DNA from: Pseudomonas sp. BMS12
Lineage (GTDB): Bacteria > Pseudomonadota > Gammaproteobacteria > Pseudomonadales > Pseudomonadaceae
DNA: 64,000 bases
Direction of reading: 5' to 3'
Assembly (NCBI RefSeq): GCF_001592875.1
Contig: NZ_LSOF01000018.1
Span: 1-64,000, forward strand
Shown: piece by piece, positions 14,824-25,680 of the stretch
How positions within the stretch are numbered: the stretch's first letter is position 1
Layout of the letters: every line of letters starts with the position of its first letter
Made by a program: the position numbers and the translations under genes
Notes under the pieces: model-generated
Told to the model about the DNA's origin: nothing
Database searches by the model: none
What the model saw: the letters and a program-made list of their open reading frames with translations, nothing else

Positions 14824-17800
14824 AAGCTATCGACATCCATGACGAGTGGCTTTCGCTGATCGAAGTTTCCGGCCCCTTCCTTGCTAAACCAGTTTTGAAT
14901 AAGGTTTTTTCCACGGGGCTGCCTGCTGCCGATCAGCGCATCCGCAAACATTTGCGCCAGGCTTATGACGAGTGGTGCGAGGCGCGCGATGGCGATGATC
15001 CGCGCTTCGAGGCTCTGCATAGCGCGTGGATTCGAGAGGTACTGGCTCGAGGTCTAGAGTTCGACGAATCGAACTCGGGAGACCTCCTCAAGCATGGGCA
15101 AAGTTTGCCAGCCAGCGTGGTCGTCGCCATACCCGAGCATGGGGTTATCCTCTCGCCTGACTATGCCTTGGTCGCTAGTGACGAAGCGCGGCTACTGATC
15201 AAGTCCTACCCTGCCGGTACGCTGCTTCAGGCGGCTATTGATGTGGATGGCTGGGCGGCGAGCCCGGCCGAGCGGATGGAACGGCTCTGCCGAACGTCCG
15301 GTTGCCGGCTGGGTCTAGTCACGGATGGTGAGCGCTGGATTCTGGTGGATGCTCCAGTGGGGGGCGTTGTCAGCTTCGCGAGCTGGTATGCACGCCATTG
15401 GGGGCCGGAGCCACTAGCTTTGCAAGCCTTCCTGGCCTTGCTGGGGGTGGCACGCTTCTTCGGCCCAGCGGGTGAGCGTTTACCCGCCTTGTTGGATGAA
15501 TCGCTCCAGCATCAGGAAGAAGTCACCGATGCCCTGGGCGAGCAGGTTCGGCGAGCGGTCGAAGTGCTGATCCAAGCGCTGGACAAGGAGGATCGGGAGC
15601 GGTCACGTACGCTCCTGCAAGGTATCGAACCCGCAGAACTTTACGAGGCTGGTTTGACCGTGATGATGCGCCTGGTCTTTCTGCTTTCTGCCGAGGAGCG
15701 TAGTTTGCTACTGATGGGCGTGGGGGCCTACGAGCGTAATTACGCCATCTCCACTTTGCGCATGGATCTGCGTAAGGAAACCGAGGAGGTGCAAGAGCAC
15801 CGTAACGATGCCTGGTCGCGCCTATTGGCGACTTTCCGGGCGGTGTATGGCGGCATTGAGCACGATTCTTTGCGTCTGCCTGCTTTGGGTGGTTCGTTGT
15901 TCGATCCGGATCGCTTCCCCTTTCTCGAAGGCCGAGTCAAAGGGTCGAATTGGCGTACGGATGCCGCCAGGCCATTGCCGATCGACAACCGTACTGTGTT
16001 GCTCCTGTTGGATGCTATTCAGCAATACGAAGGGCGCACATTGTCCTACCGCGCCCTAGACGTAGAACAGATAGGTTACGTCTACGAAGGTTTGCTTGAG
16101 CGTACCGTGTCGCGCACCAAGAGCGTGACCGTCGAATTGACTGGCGGCAAAGGTGCAAGGAAGACCCTCTATTCCCTGGACGAACTAGAAGCCCTACATC
16201 GTCAGGGTGTCGAGGTATTGGCCGATGCTCTAGCGGGGGCTGAGGCTACCAAGCGCAGTGTCTCGGCCATTCGCAACGATATGCATCGCACCGTCGGAGA
16301 TGATGACGCCAGTCTTCTGCTCACTGCATGCGATGGTGATGAGGTCCTACGTGATCGTGGCAAGCTCTTCCTTGCTCTGATGCGTCGAGATCCATGGGGC
16401 TATCCACTGATATACCCGCAAGGTGCCTTCATTGTCACTGTCGGAACCGATCGGCGAGAGACAGGTACCCACTACACACCTAAATCCCTTACCGAGCAGA
16501 TCGTCGAAACCACGTTGGAGCCAGTGGCCTATATCGGTCCGGCTGAAGGGCTACCGCGTGAGCAGTGGCACCTCAAGTCAGCTACCGAGTTGTTGGATTT
16601 GAAGGTCTGCGATCCAGCCATGGGATCGGGGGCGTTCCTCGTGCAGGTCTGCCGTTGGTTGGCCGAGCGTGTCCTTGAGGCTTGGGCCGTAGCGGAAAAG
16701 GCTGGCGGTTTCATCGCTGTCGAAGGCCAGGTGTTGGAGCGGCTGGATGGGCAGGAGGTTATGCCAGCCAACCCTGAAGAGCGCTTGGTGATCGCTAGAC
16801 GTCTGGTTGCCGAACGTTGTCTTTACGGTGTGGACTTGAATCCGCTCGCAGTGGAGCTGGCCAAGCTGTCCATCTGGTTGGTGACCTTGGCCGAAGGGCG
16901 ACCTTTTGGTTTCCTCGACCATAACCTCAAGTGTGGCGACAGCCTGTTGGGTGTGCATCGTCTGGAGCAGCTCACCGAGCTGAGCATGACTCCAGGCGGA
17001 AAAGGGCAACAGCGGCTCTTCGGCAAAAATATTGAGCAGGCTGTACATGAGGCAGTAGAGCTGCGTCAGCAACTGCGTGAGATACCGATTCGAGACATAC
17101 ATGATGTCGAGGCCATGGCTCGCCTTGACGCATGTGCGCGTGATCGACTCGAGGTGCCTGAGCGAATCGCCGATGCATTGATTGGGGATGTGTTCGCTGC
17201 GGGGGGAAATGGATCAGCCATAGAAACCAGTCTTAGGTCTCTCGCCATTCAAGCGGAGCAAGCTATCGATGGCAACCGTGACGCCATAACAGCCATCGTT
17301 GCACGGGCGAAGTTAACGTTAGCTGCCTATCTATCTACGAACCAGGCCCGCAGGCCTTTCCATTGGCCGTTGGAGTACCCAGAGGTGTTCGTACGGGAAC
17401 GCACAGGCTTCGATGCCATCGTCGGAAACCCTCCGTTTCTGGGTAATCGTCTTTGGAAGGGAGCGATGGGTGAAAAATTGCAATGGCAATGCCAGATGAT
17501 CCTTGGTGCGTCACCCGGAAAGATCGATTTGTGCATTGTCTTCCACCGTAGAGCGGTCGATCTGCTGCGGGGGGATGGCAGCTATGGCTTGCTCGCCACC
17601 AGCAATATCGCGGAGGGTAGTGCAGTCAGGGTCGGCTTAGGGGTCATCGTAGGGAGCGGAGACATCTTCTTCGCTAGGAAAGGCATGCCTTGGCCAGGAA
17701 CTGCGGCAGTGGTGGTGGCGGTCGTCTCCTTTTTTAAGGGGGTATGGCAAGGACTGTGCGATGCAGAGGGGCGCAGCTGCGAGCGCATTGGGGCACGCCT

Positions 17801-18896
17801 AGAACCTGAGGCAGATGATGTTTGGATACCCAGAGAGCTGCCCCTTCCGATCTTCAGTTTCGAAGGAGTGAACAATAGCAAGGGGCTAGCGTTCGTTATC
17901 ACTCGAGCTAGCCCTTGGTTTAGCCAGCTCAAGGAGGAGCCAAATAGCTTGTTGAAACCGTATGTCACCGGTGACGACATAACTAGTTCCGCGCTGCGTC
18001 GGACCGAGCGTTGGGCATTGGATATTGCTGACCGCAGTCTTGAAGAAATAGAGCAAAGTTGGCCAATTGCCCACCGATTTTTGACCGAAGTGGTTCAGCC
18101 TACTCGTACCCCTGAGGCGCTTAAGAGCTACAAAGGACTTTATGGACGCTGGTGGCAGTTCTGGAACCATCGAGCGGATCTCATGCGTCGGTTGCGCCAG
18201 CGAAAGCGTTTCATCGCGTTTGCGAAGGTCACAAAGTACCCATTTTGTATGTTGGCACCTGCTGATTGGATCTTTACCAACAAGGTTTTGCTAGTTGAGG
18301 CAGAAAGGGATGACCTTTTTTCTATTTGCCTAAGCTCGTTTTTCCGTAGTTGGCTTCATGCATTTTCAGTGCGTAGCCTAGGTGCCGATACCAATACACT
18401 TACACTGTCGATTCGAGAGTCTGTATCGACATTTTCTCTGCCGATTGCAGAGGTTTCGAAAGCTGGGGGCGATGCTGCAACGCGCTTTCAAAGTGCTGTC
18501 GCTATATGGAGCGCAGAGCATGAGTGCGGGCTTACGGATGTGCTGAATGCCGTCAATACGCCAAGTTGTGCAGACCCGACAATCATTGAGTTGCGACAGC
18601 TTATGGCCGCTATCGATGCTGAGGTCGCCGTGGCCTACGGTTGGACTGATCTCGATCTCGCTTACGATTTTAGGGCTTTCGGAGGCGGATCGGCCAACGA
18701 TCCATGGCGTTGGGCGCTATCTGGCAGCGCGATCGCTGAACTTCTGAATAGGCTCACGGCTTTGAACCGTCGGCAGTTCGAGGCGCATTCCGCTGCCGAC
18801 GATAGCTCGTCTTCCCGAAATCTGGCGAAGCGTGGTCGTCCGAAATCTGATCCGCCGATGATCGTGAAGGGATTGTTTGATGGTCTAGCCGGATGA
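14820..18896 (+). CDS. drmMI: DISARM N6-adenine DNA methyltransferase DrmMI
   Basis: 1,358 residues from the ATG at 14820, which overlaps the drmD stop and follows AAGGAGG. It is a large single-chain methylase like type IIL/BREX PglX enzymes. SAM-binding motif 'CDPAMGSGAFL' starts at about 597 and catalytic 'NPPF' is at about 870-873. The N-terminal 500 residues are a helical/nuclease-like region and the C-terminal 450 residues probably hold target recognition ('FKSVT'-type motifs not resolved). In class 1 DISARM this methylase marks host DNA as self (published). The end ('RGRPKSDPP') looks complete. A 122-bp gap precedes drmA. Confidence 0.9.
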   Translation: MKAIDIHDEWLSLIEVSGPFLAKPVLNKVFSTGLPAADQRIRKHLRQAYDEWCEARDGDDPRFEALHSAWIREVLARGLEFDESNSGDLLKHGQSLPASVVVAIPEHGVILSPDYALVASDEARLLIKSYPAGTLLQAAIDVDGWAASPAERMERLCRTSGCRLGLVTDGERWILVDAPVGGVVSFASWYARHWGPEPLALQAFLALLGVARFFGPAGERLPALLDESLQHQEEVTDALGEQVRRAVEVLIQALDKEDRERSRTLLQGIEPAELYEAGLTVMMRLVFLLSAEERSLLLMGVGAYERNYAISTLRMDLRKETEEVQEHRNDAWSRLLATFRAVYGGIEHDSLRLPALGGSLFDPDRFPFLEGRVKGSNWRTDAARPLPIDNRTVLLLLDAIQQYEGRTLSYRALDVEQIGYVYEGLLERTVSRTKSVTVELTGGKGARKTLYSLDELEALHRQGVEVLADALAGAEATKRSVSAIRNDMHRTVGDDDASLLLTACDGDEVLRDRGKLFLALMRRDPWGYPLIYPQGAFIVTVGTDRRETGTHYTPKSLTEQIVETTLEPVAYIGPAEGLPREQWHLKSATELLDLKVCDPAMGSGAFLVQVCRWLAERVLEAWAVAEKAGGFIAVEGQVLERLDGQEVMPANPEERLVIARRLVAERCLYGVDLNPLAVELAKLSIWLVTLAEGRPFGFLDHNLKCGDSLLGVHRLEQLTELSMTPGGKGQQRLFGKNIEQAVHEAVELRQQLREIPIRDIHDVEAMARLDACARDRLEVPERIADALIGDVFAAGGNGSAIETSLRSLAIQAEQAIDGNRDAITAIVARAKLTLAAYLSTNQARRPFHWPLEYPEVFVRERTGFDAIVGNPPFLGNRLWKGAMGEKLQWQCQMILGASPGKIDLCIVFHRRAVDLLRGDGSYGLLATSNIAEGSAVRVGLGVIVGSGDIFFARKGMPWPGTAAVVVAVVSFFKGVWQGLCDAEGRSCERIGARLEPEADDVWIPRELPLPIFSFEGVNNSKGLAFVITRASPWFSQLKEEPNSLLKPYVTGDDITSSALRRTERWALDIADRSLEEIEQSWPIAHRFLTEVVQPTRTPEALKSYKGLYGRWWQFWNHRADLMRRLRQRKRFIAFAKVTKYPFCMLAPADWIFTNKVLLVEAERDDLFSICLSSFFRSWLHAFSVRSLGADTNTLTLSIRESVSTFSLPIAEVSKAGGDAATRFQSAVAIWSAEHECGLTDVLNAVNTPSCADPTIIELRQLMAAIDAEVAVAYGWTDLDLAYDFRAFGGGSANDPWRWALSGSAIAELLNRLTALNRRQFEAHSAADDSSSSRNLAKRGRPKSDPPMIVKGLFDGLAG

Positions 18897-19018
18897 CTTC
18901 GCCATCCTCTGATGGCCAAGGTCGGATATTTGGAAAGCTTAATATCAAGAGCGCGCATTTAAAGAGTTGGGCGTCATGATCAGCAATTGTTCGCTTACTG
19001 GGGTTTCAGGAGTCCTGC

Positions 19019-22000
19019 ATGGAAGAGCGTAACGAAGGTGTTTTCGACGCGTGGATCGTCATCGACAGAGGGCTTCAGCGTGATACTCGCCTGAGGGACA
19101 AAAGTGTTCGTTTAAAGGGGCAACACCCAGCATTGCGCGAAGGCGCTTGGCTTCTGGTTCTAGATGAGCGAGGAGTGGCCAAGCTGATCGGGCGCGCGAT
19201 GCGCGTTCGGGCTGATGCTGATGGAACTACGGTTTTTTTCGACAAAGTGAAGTCCATCGTGCCGGGTATTGCTATCGGATCACTTGGGCTGCAACCACCG
19301 ATCACCGGTAGCATTGTGCGCGCAGCTTGGACCGAGTTCGCCGAGAGTGTCAGCGGACTAGGCTTTACGCTCGCCGATGTGAAGCTGATCGCGGACAAAG
19401 CGTACATTCGTGAGTTGCTGCAATCGGCGATCGTAGATGACTTGCTCGGCCCGGCTGGAGGCCCGGAAGAACTGATCGTCGATATGAGCGTTCGCGATCG
19501 ATACCTGGTTGGCAAGTTGGCACCTGTGGAGAGTGTCGAGCGAGGAGAGGATTACTCTATCGCCGAACCGGGAGAGGATGAAGATGAGCCCGTAGAGCTT
19601 GAACCGAAGGCGCGCGATAAGCAGTTGGATGTTCCAGATAGTTCAGGGGTGGACGAAGCGGATTCGGAGGCGGAGTTGGATGCTGCGTCCAACAAATCGT
19701 TGATCCCCTCCAGTCTCGGCTTCACCTTCTGTGTCGATGGTCAGGTAAACGCGCTAGAAGTCGAGGTGCGCTGGGGGCGTTATGTGCGTTCGGAAAGTGA
19801 CGACCCATTGCATTCGAAGGTCGTGAAGAAGAAAACTCGTGATGCTGAAGGGCGGATCGTCGATACGGTGGAGGAAGTTCGCAAAGCGAAGTTATGGAAA
19901 AGGATTCCCTCTGGCGGAATCTTCACTTTGCCAATGATCGATGGCGCTCTTGCCCCCACGAGTGCGGACGCAAGCTGCCCCGAGGTGGTCGTTCGAGGGA
20001 CGATTCACCCTACGAATACCAAAGGCGAGCGCTTGATCACTTTGTTTTTGGTCAACGCTCAGGTTGAGCCTCCGCAGAATCGCGATGAGGCGTGGGTGTT
20101 CCAACCAGAAATCATCGTCCGAGCTAAGGCAGGTAGCGATACGCTTTCTGTTTTCCGTCGGCGACCTGCACTTGAGGCCGAGTCTTTCAATCCGAACGAT
20201 GAAGATCTAAATGAGCGCCTCGCTCTGGAAATGATCTATCGGGACAAAGTGGAGTTTGCGGTCGGCCATGGTGTTGCCGTGCATGCGACTGCCGCTGTCG
20301 AGGATCTCACCAAAGCGATCGAGCTACGAACGACGGTAATGCCTCAGTACGAGGTGCCTGTCACCGAGACGCCTGGGGGCGAAGTAGAAGACCGTCCGGC
20401 CATGCGGAAAATGTTTTCTGACGGCTCGCTCGATATGAAGCGACTCTCCGAGATGGAAAAGCCGCAGCTGATCGCGGCGCTCCAGGTGTTGACCGACGAT
20501 TATGAGGCTTGGATCCAAGAGCAAGTTGCGAGCATTGAGCATGCCGTCGTCGGTTATGAAACGCAGGGTGAAGAAGCTATGTCGCGCTGCACAAAGATTC
20601 TCGATCGCTTGCGTGAAGGGATCTGCACTATTAATGAAAACGAAAAAGCGCTGAGCGCTTTTCGCTTCGCCAACCGTTCTATGGCTACTCAGCGGGTGCG
20701 TAGTGCCTATGCTGCCGGTCGTCGGGGCCAAAAGAGCAGGTCTTTGAGCGAGTTCGACGTTCCTGAGGTCCACACTTGGCGTCCTTTCCAGCTCGCCTTT
20801 CTTCTGCTTTCGGTGCCGGGGTTGGCTGACCCATTGCACTCTGATCGCACCGAACCACTGCAAGCCTACGCCGATCTGCTCTGGTTCCCAACAGGTGGTG
20901 GTAAGACTGAGGCTTACTTGGGGGTGGCGGCATTTGCCATGGCTATGCGTCGCTTCCAGGGGAATTTAGGTGGCTACGATAGCTCTCGTGGTCTCTCGGT
21001 CGTGATGCGCTACACCTTGCGGTTGCTCACTCTTCAGCAGTTTCAGAGGGCGGCCGCTTTGCTTTGCGCGATGGAGGTAATCCGTCGTGAGGCTATCGCC
21101 AAAGGTGACCGTTCCCTCGGTACCGTACCATTTACGATTGGGTTGTGGGTGGGCAACAAAGTTACGCCGGGCACTACGGATGAATGCAACGAAACCATCC
21201 GAACGCTGCGCAACCCGAATAAGAACCCTGCGGGATTGGCATCCCCAGCTCAGATTACTAGCTGTCCTTGGTGCGGTTCTGAGATATCAGCTGGGCGTGA
21301 GATTGAGGTGGATACCACCTTGAAACGTACCAGCATTTTCTGCGGCGACAAGTTGGGGAACTGCGAGTTTTCCCGTGGTCAGTCGAGCAGAATGGAGCAT
21401 CCGGGGTTGCCGGTGCTAGTGGTGGACGAGGAAATGTACCATCGCCCACCGAGCATGCTGATCGCCACTGTCGATAAATTCGCCATGATGGCTTGGCGTG
21501 GCCAAGTGCGGAACCTGTTCGGTCGGGTGGAAAAAGAGTGCAGTCGTCATGGCCTCCTATGGCCCGGCGTTGACTGCAATAGTGGGCACAAGAAGAAGGA
21601 CACTCATCCAACGGCGACCGTGCGTGCTATATCTCCGATTCGTCCTCCGGATCTGATCATTCAGGATGAGTTTCACCTGATAAGCGGCCCACTCGGTACC
21701 ATGGTAGGTCTCTATGAGACTGCGGTGGACGAACTCTGTACGTGGTCTTATGGGGAGAGCCGAGTGCGGCCGAAGATCATTGCGTCTACCGCGACGGTGC
21801 GTCGTGCGAGACAGCAAGTCTCGGGTGTATTCATGCGTGATGTTTCTGTTTTCCCGCCGCATGGACTGGATGTTGGCGATAATTTCTTTTCGGTTCAGCG
21901 GTCTATCGAGAATCGTCCTGGGCGCCGTTATCTGGGGATTTGTGCCCCCGGCAGTTCGCGTCCGGCCATGCTCATCCGAGTCTATACAGCCGCTCTGACA

Positions 22001-23047
22001 GCCGCTCAGTCGTTGTTTGAGCGTTTTGGTGAACTGGCCGACCCCTACATGACTATGGTGGGGTATTTCAACTCGCTGCGGGAGTTGGGCGGTATGAAAC
22101 GCCTGGCCGAGGACGATGTTCAGACCCGTTCTTATCGGGTCGCCATGAGCTTGGTCGAGCGCCCAGGGTTGGCTCAGCGAAGTGTATCCAACATCCGCGA
22201 GCTTACTTCTCGCGTTTCCAACCAGGATATTCCCAAGTATCTCAATGACCTTGAGGTGACGTTCAAGGCTGAATGGGACAAAGAAAAGCTTCGCTTCGTT
22301 ACGCGTTGGGGCGAGGGCGATCAACGTGCCATCGACATCGTGTTGGCGACCAACATGCTCTCGGTCGGGGTGGACGTAAGTCGGCTCGGCATCATGGCGG
22401 TAAACGGTCAACCTAAGGGGACCGCCGAGTACATCCAGGCCACCAGCCGAGTGGGGCGGGCGTCTCCCGGTCTCGTTTGTTCCGTATTGACTTGGGCTCG
22501 TCCGCGCGATCTTTCCCATTACGAGACCTTCGAGCATTACCACGCGACTTTCTACAAGCATGTCGAGGCGCAATCTGTCACACCTTTTTCGCCAAGGGCT
22601 CTGGATCGGGGACTCACTGGTGTCATGCTCTCGAATATACGTGGTGAATATTCGAACTTCTCCCCGAATGAAGGGGCTGAACGCATGGACAAGGTGGATC
22701 GCGATGAGATGAAAAACACTATCTCGATCTTGGAGCGGCGAGCTGCGAATGTCGTCGATGCTTCTGCCAAGGAGACCATAAGTTCGATGCTGAAAGAGCG
22801 CGCCGACTTGTGGGTCAAGGAGGTCAAGCAGGGTGGGCGGATCTTGGCCTATGAGAAGAGGGGCCCCGATAGAGATCGAACCTATGCATTGTTGGAGTCT
22901 CCAGGCGGGAAAGCCTGGGGCAAGTGGACGGTGCCGATGTCGATGCGTGAAGTTGAGCCAGGTGTGCGCTTGATGATGGACTCCGATCGTATTTTGGAGG
23001 CGAAAGAATGGAAAGCCCGCCCGCTAGCGGCAGATAAGGACGAGTAG
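19019..23047 (+). CDS. drmA: DISARM helicase DrmA
   Basis: 1,342 residues. Walker A 'PTGGGKTEA' starts at 624 and the Walker B/DEFH box 'IIQDEFHLISG' is centred at 883-886. 'GVDVSRLGIMAVNGQPK' and 'YIQATSRVGRA' are the C-terminal helicase motifs. A Cys cluster near residues 745-785 ('CPWCG', 'FCGDKLGNC') may bind zinc. The N-terminal 550 residues are acidic in part (about 180-230). DrmA forms the DNA-loading DrmAB complex that recognises unprotected DNA ends (published). AGGAG stands 8 bp before the ATG. drmB starts 2 bp after its stop. Confidence 0.92.
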   Translation: MEERNEGVFDAWIVIDRGLQRDTRLRDKSVRLKGQHPALREGAWLLVLDERGVAKLIGRAMRVRADADGTTVFFDKVKSIVPGIAIGSLGLQPPITGSIVRAAWTEFAESVSGLGFTLADVKLIADKAYIRELLQSAIVDDLLGPAGGPEELIVDMSVRDRYLVGKLAPVESVERGEDYSIAEPGEDEDEPVELEPKARDKQLDVPDSSGVDEADSEAELDAASNKSLIPSSLGFTFCVDGQVNALEVEVRWGRYVRSESDDPLHSKVVKKKTRDAEGRIVDTVEEVRKAKLWKRIPSGGIFTLPMIDGALAPTSADASCPEVVVRGTIHPTNTKGERLITLFLVNAQVEPPQNRDEAWVFQPEIIVRAKAGSDTLSVFRRRPALEAESFNPNDEDLNERLALEMIYRDKVEFAVGHGVAVHATAAVEDLTKAIELRTTVMPQYEVPVTETPGGEVEDRPAMRKMFSDGSLDMKRLSEMEKPQLIAALQVLTDDYEAWIQEQVASIEHAVVGYETQGEEAMSRCTKILDRLREGICTINENEKALSAFRFANRSMATQRVRSAYAAGRRGQKSRSLSEFDVPEVHTWRPFQLAFLLLSVPGLADPLHSDRTEPLQAYADLLWFPTGGGKTEAYLGVAAFAMAMRRFQGNLGGYDSSRGLSVVMRYTLRLLTLQQFQRAAALLCAMEVIRREAIAKGDRSLGTVPFTIGLWVGNKVTPGTTDECNETIRTLRNPNKNPAGLASPAQITSCPWCGSEISAGREIEVDTTLKRTSIFCGDKLGNCEFSRGQSSRMEHPGLPVLVVDEEMYHRPPSMLIATVDKFAMMAWRGQVRNLFGRVEKECSRHGLLWPGVDCNSGHKKKDTHPTATVRAISPIRPPDLIIQDEFHLISGPLGTMVGLYETAVDELCTWSYGESRVRPKIIASTATVRRARQQVSGVFMRDVSVFPPHGLDVGDNFFSVQRSIENRPGRRYLGICAPGSSRPAMLIRVYTAALTAAQSLFERFGELADPYMTMVGYFNSLRELGGMKRLAEDDVQTRSYRVAMSLVERPGLAQRSVSNIRELTSRVSNQDIPKYLNDLEVTFKAEWDKEKLRFVTRWGEGDQRAIDIVLATNMLSVGVDVSRLGIMAVNGQPKGTAEYIQATSRVGRASPGLVCSVLTWARPRDLSHYETFEHYHATFYKHVEAQSVTPFSPRALDRGLTGVMLSNIRGEYSNFSPNEGAERMDKVDRDEMKNTISILERRAANVVDASAKETISSMLKERADLWVKEVKQGGRILAYEKRGPDRDRTYALLESPGGKAWGKWTVPMSMREVEPGVRLMMDSDRILEAKEWKARPLAADKDE

Positions 23048-23049
23048 GT

Positions 23050-24906
23050 ATGTCTAAACAAAGAGCGCCTGTAGGCTCGGTGCGTCCGAGCCAACTGTTG
23101 TGGACATACGGTCCTGGGGCATTGATCGATTTGCCGAACATTTCCGTCGTCACCATGGGTATAGATTCTTGGGAGCAAGATCGATGCTTGCCAGTCCAGG
23201 AAAAACGACTTCTCGCTGCGGTACAGAAAGCACTGGGACCACAAGTACAGTCGCTGCGCCTGCCTCCGTTCAGCAAGAGTGAGGTGATCGACCCGACTTC
23301 GGCGGAGGCCTATGTCGGGGTGCCGGTGAAGCCATTTCCACGCTGGTTACGTTGCGTCAAATGCGGAATGCTCGCCCCATTCGACAGTGGCCTATTCGAA
23401 TTGAAAGAGAATCGCTATAGGCCTGAGGCTACTCGTTTCGTACACAAAGGGTGCAAGGGTTCAAAAGGGGACCAGCCGCCGAAGGATGCTGATGCGGTGC
23501 CGGCTCGTTTTCTGTTGGCATGCAAGAATGGTCATTTGGATGATTTTCCTTGGCTGTGGTTCGTGCATAGCGGCCCTCATTCTTGCAGAGGTACCTTGCG
23601 CTTCTTCGAAAGCGGTGCCTCGTTACAAACCGAGAACCTCTGGGTTAAATGCGACGATTGCGGCTTGGCGAAGAGCATGGCCCATGCGTTTGGAAGTATG
23701 GGCAAGGAGAACTTGCCAGGATGCCGTGGTCGCCATCCCCATTTGAATGCCTTCGATGGTGAATGCGATGCTGAGCCTAGGGCAGTTCTCCTGGGGGCGA
23801 CCAATACTTGGTTCCCTATTTCGATATCGGCTTTAGCTATTCCGCAGGCCAAGGACTCTCTTGGGCAGTTGGTTGAAGACGGATGGAAATTCTTTCTCGA
23901 TGTGGAGTCGTCGGAGGAATTGGCCTTTGTGGTGAAAACGCTGAAAAAATCCGGAGATCTTCTGGGGATCGAGAAGCACTCTGTGGAGTCGATCTGGACT
24001 GCAATTCAATCGCGAATTGAGGGAAGTGAAGATTCTGTTAACGAGGACGATATTAAAGGGCCTGAGTGGCAGGTGCTAACAGATCCTAATCCTGTCAACG
24101 ATTACCCCCACTTCATGTCTGAAACAGTGAACGCCCCTTATGGGTTCGAGGGGCGTATCGCAAGAGTTTTGCTGCTTAAGCGTTTGCGAGAGGTAAATGC
24201 GCTCATCGGTTTCACTCGAGTCGAGGCGCAAGATGTTGGCGGCGATCCGGATACGGGTCTAGGCAAGGCTCCGCTATCTAGTCATAAGCCTGAATGGGTA
24301 CCTGCGAACCAGGTACATGGTGAAGGCATCTTTATTCAGTTTGATGAGCAATCGATTGCCGAGTGGGAGTCGCGCCCAGCGGTGTTAGCGTTAAACCAGC
24401 GACTCCTCCTCGGCCATCGCTTGTGGCGGACAAAGCGCCGGATCGCTGCTCCTGATGAGGGGTACCCAGGAGCGCGGTACGTTCTATTGCACACACTTGC
24501 CCATCTACTAATACGTGAAATGGCTCTTGAGTGTGGTTACAACGCTGCAAGCATTCGTGAGCGAGTTTATGCATCAGCTACAGGAGAGGATAACCAGGCT
24601 GGAATCATCATTTACACCGCTGCTGCTGACTCAGATGGAACCCTTGGGGGGCTTGTAGAGCTAGGAAAACCTGAGAATCTTGAGCGATTGCTTGTCCAGG
24701 CGTTGCGTCGCGCGCGGATTTGCTCCTCAGATCCGCTCTGTTCCGAGCACGACCCTCAGAAGGATGGGAAGCTGCATGGGGCTGCCTGTCACGCCTGTTC
24801 TTTAGTTCCCGAAACATCTTGCGAGCGTGGCAACGGTTACTTGGACAGAGCAATGGTAGTGGAGACAGTCAAAAACGCTGATGCCGCTTACTTCAAGAGC
24901 TTTTGA
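23050..24906 (+). CDS. drmB: DISARM protein DrmB (DUF1998 domain)
   Basis: 618 residues. It has several Cys pairs that likely bind zinc: 'CVKCG' near 97, 'CDDCG' near 202, and C-terminal 'CHACSLVPETSCERG'. The C-terminal part contains the DUF1998 signature 'LLHTLAHLLIREMALECGY' near 479-497. DrmB partners DrmA in the core DISARM complex and stimulates its ATPase (published knowledge). The gene is packed 2 bp after drmA and 1 bp before drmC, so the three form one translational block. Confidence 0.92.
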   Translation: MSKQRAPVGSVRPSQLLWTYGPGALIDLPNISVVTMGIDSWEQDRCLPVQEKRLLAAVQKALGPQVQSLRLPPFSKSEVIDPTSAEAYVGVPVKPFPRWLRCVKCGMLAPFDSGLFELKENRYRPEATRFVHKGCKGSKGDQPPKDADAVPARFLLACKNGHLDDFPWLWFVHSGPHSCRGTLRFFESGASLQTENLWVKCDDCGLAKSMAHAFGSMGKENLPGCRGRHPHLNAFDGECDAEPRAVLLGATNTWFPISISALAIPQAKDSLGQLVEDGWKFFLDVESSEELAFVVKTLKKSGDLLGIEKHSVESIWTAIQSRIEGSEDSVNEDDIKGPEWQVLTDPNPVNDYPHFMSETVNAPYGFEGRIARVLLLKRLREVNALIGFTRVEAQDVGGDPDTGLGKAPLSSHKPEWVPANQVHGEGIFIQFDEQSIAEWESRPAVLALNQRLLLGHRLWRTKRRIAAPDEGYPGARYVLLHTLAHLLIREMALECGYNAASIRERVYASATGEDNQAGIIIYTAAADSDGTLGGLVELGKPENLERLLVQALRRARICSSDPLCSEHDPQKDGKLHGAACHACSLVPETSCERGNGYLDRAMVVETVKNADAAYFKSF

Positions 24907-24907
24907 G

Positions 24908-25672
24908 ATGAAGGCGCTATTCGATGCTATCTCTCAGTTGGTTTCTGAGCTTTCTGTTGAGAGGTTGTCAGCGATCGCCGTCAGTTTAAAAAGTATGCAG
25001 GCCGACCAGGCCGGATTGTTCAGGGAGTCTATTGGCGTTACGGGCAATAGGTCGAGAAAGGCACTCAATGATTTGACCAGTGCCTGGTCGGAGAACCCGA
25101 TACCCGCCGAACAGCTCGCTGGGATGCTGCTGGCGGCTGGACATGCGTATCGGGCTTGCGAGCTGCGACAAAGTGTCGAGTTGGTGTGGACGGGGCCCAG
25201 GACGGATTCAGTACCGACTCGTCTCACCGAACAGGTGCTGATCCAGGTTATCGAGGCGGCGAAGGAACGGCTCTTCATCACAAGTTATGTGGCCTACGAT
25301 GTTGAGTCCGTGATAGCCGCTTTACTCGCTGCGATGGGGCGTAAGGTGATGGTCGAGTTCCTGCTCGAACTCCCAAGTATTCACGGTGGTAAGGTCAGTA
25401 TTGACGCGATAGCAAATTTGCGCAGCATCCTACCGGATGCCAAGTTCTATGTTTGGAAGGAGAAGGCGGAGTCGTTCAAAAACGGTAGCGTCCATGCAAA
25501 GGTCGCTGTCGCAGATGGCCAAATTTGTTTCATCACCAGCGCTAACCTTACTGGCTTCGCCATGGAGCGCAACATGGAAGCGGGGGTGTTGATCAAAGAT
25601 GGGCACGTTCCAGACAAGCTGCATCGACATCTGGATGCTTTGGTCTCCACGGGAGTCGTTACTCGAGTCTGA
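24908..25672 (+). CDS. drmC: DISARM phospholipase D-family protein DrmC
   Basis: 254 residues from the ATG at 24908, one base after the drmB stop (the frame is open further upstream inside drmB). A single HKD motif, 'HAKVAVAD', starts at H196 and is followed by 'ITSANLTG', as in phospholipase-D superfamily nucleases that dimerise to form one active site. DrmC is reported to be dispensable for part of DISARM activity; nuclease action on phage DNA is assumed from the fold. N-terminal 100 residues are helical with no recognised domain. The Vsr gene follows after 8 bp. Confidence 0.9.
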   Translation: MKALFDAISQLVSELSVERLSAIAVSLKSMQADQAGLFRESIGVTGNRSRKALNDLTSAWSENPIPAEQLAGMLLAAGHAYRACELRQSVELVWTGPRTDSVPTRLTEQVLIQVIEAAKERLFITSYVAYDVESVIAALLAAMGRKVMVEFLLELPSIHGGKVSIDAIANLRSILPDAKFYVWKEKAESFKNGSVHAKVAVADGQICFITSANLTGFAMERNMEAGVLIKDGHVPDKLHRHLDALVSTGVVTRV

Positions 25673-25680
25673 GAGGTGAG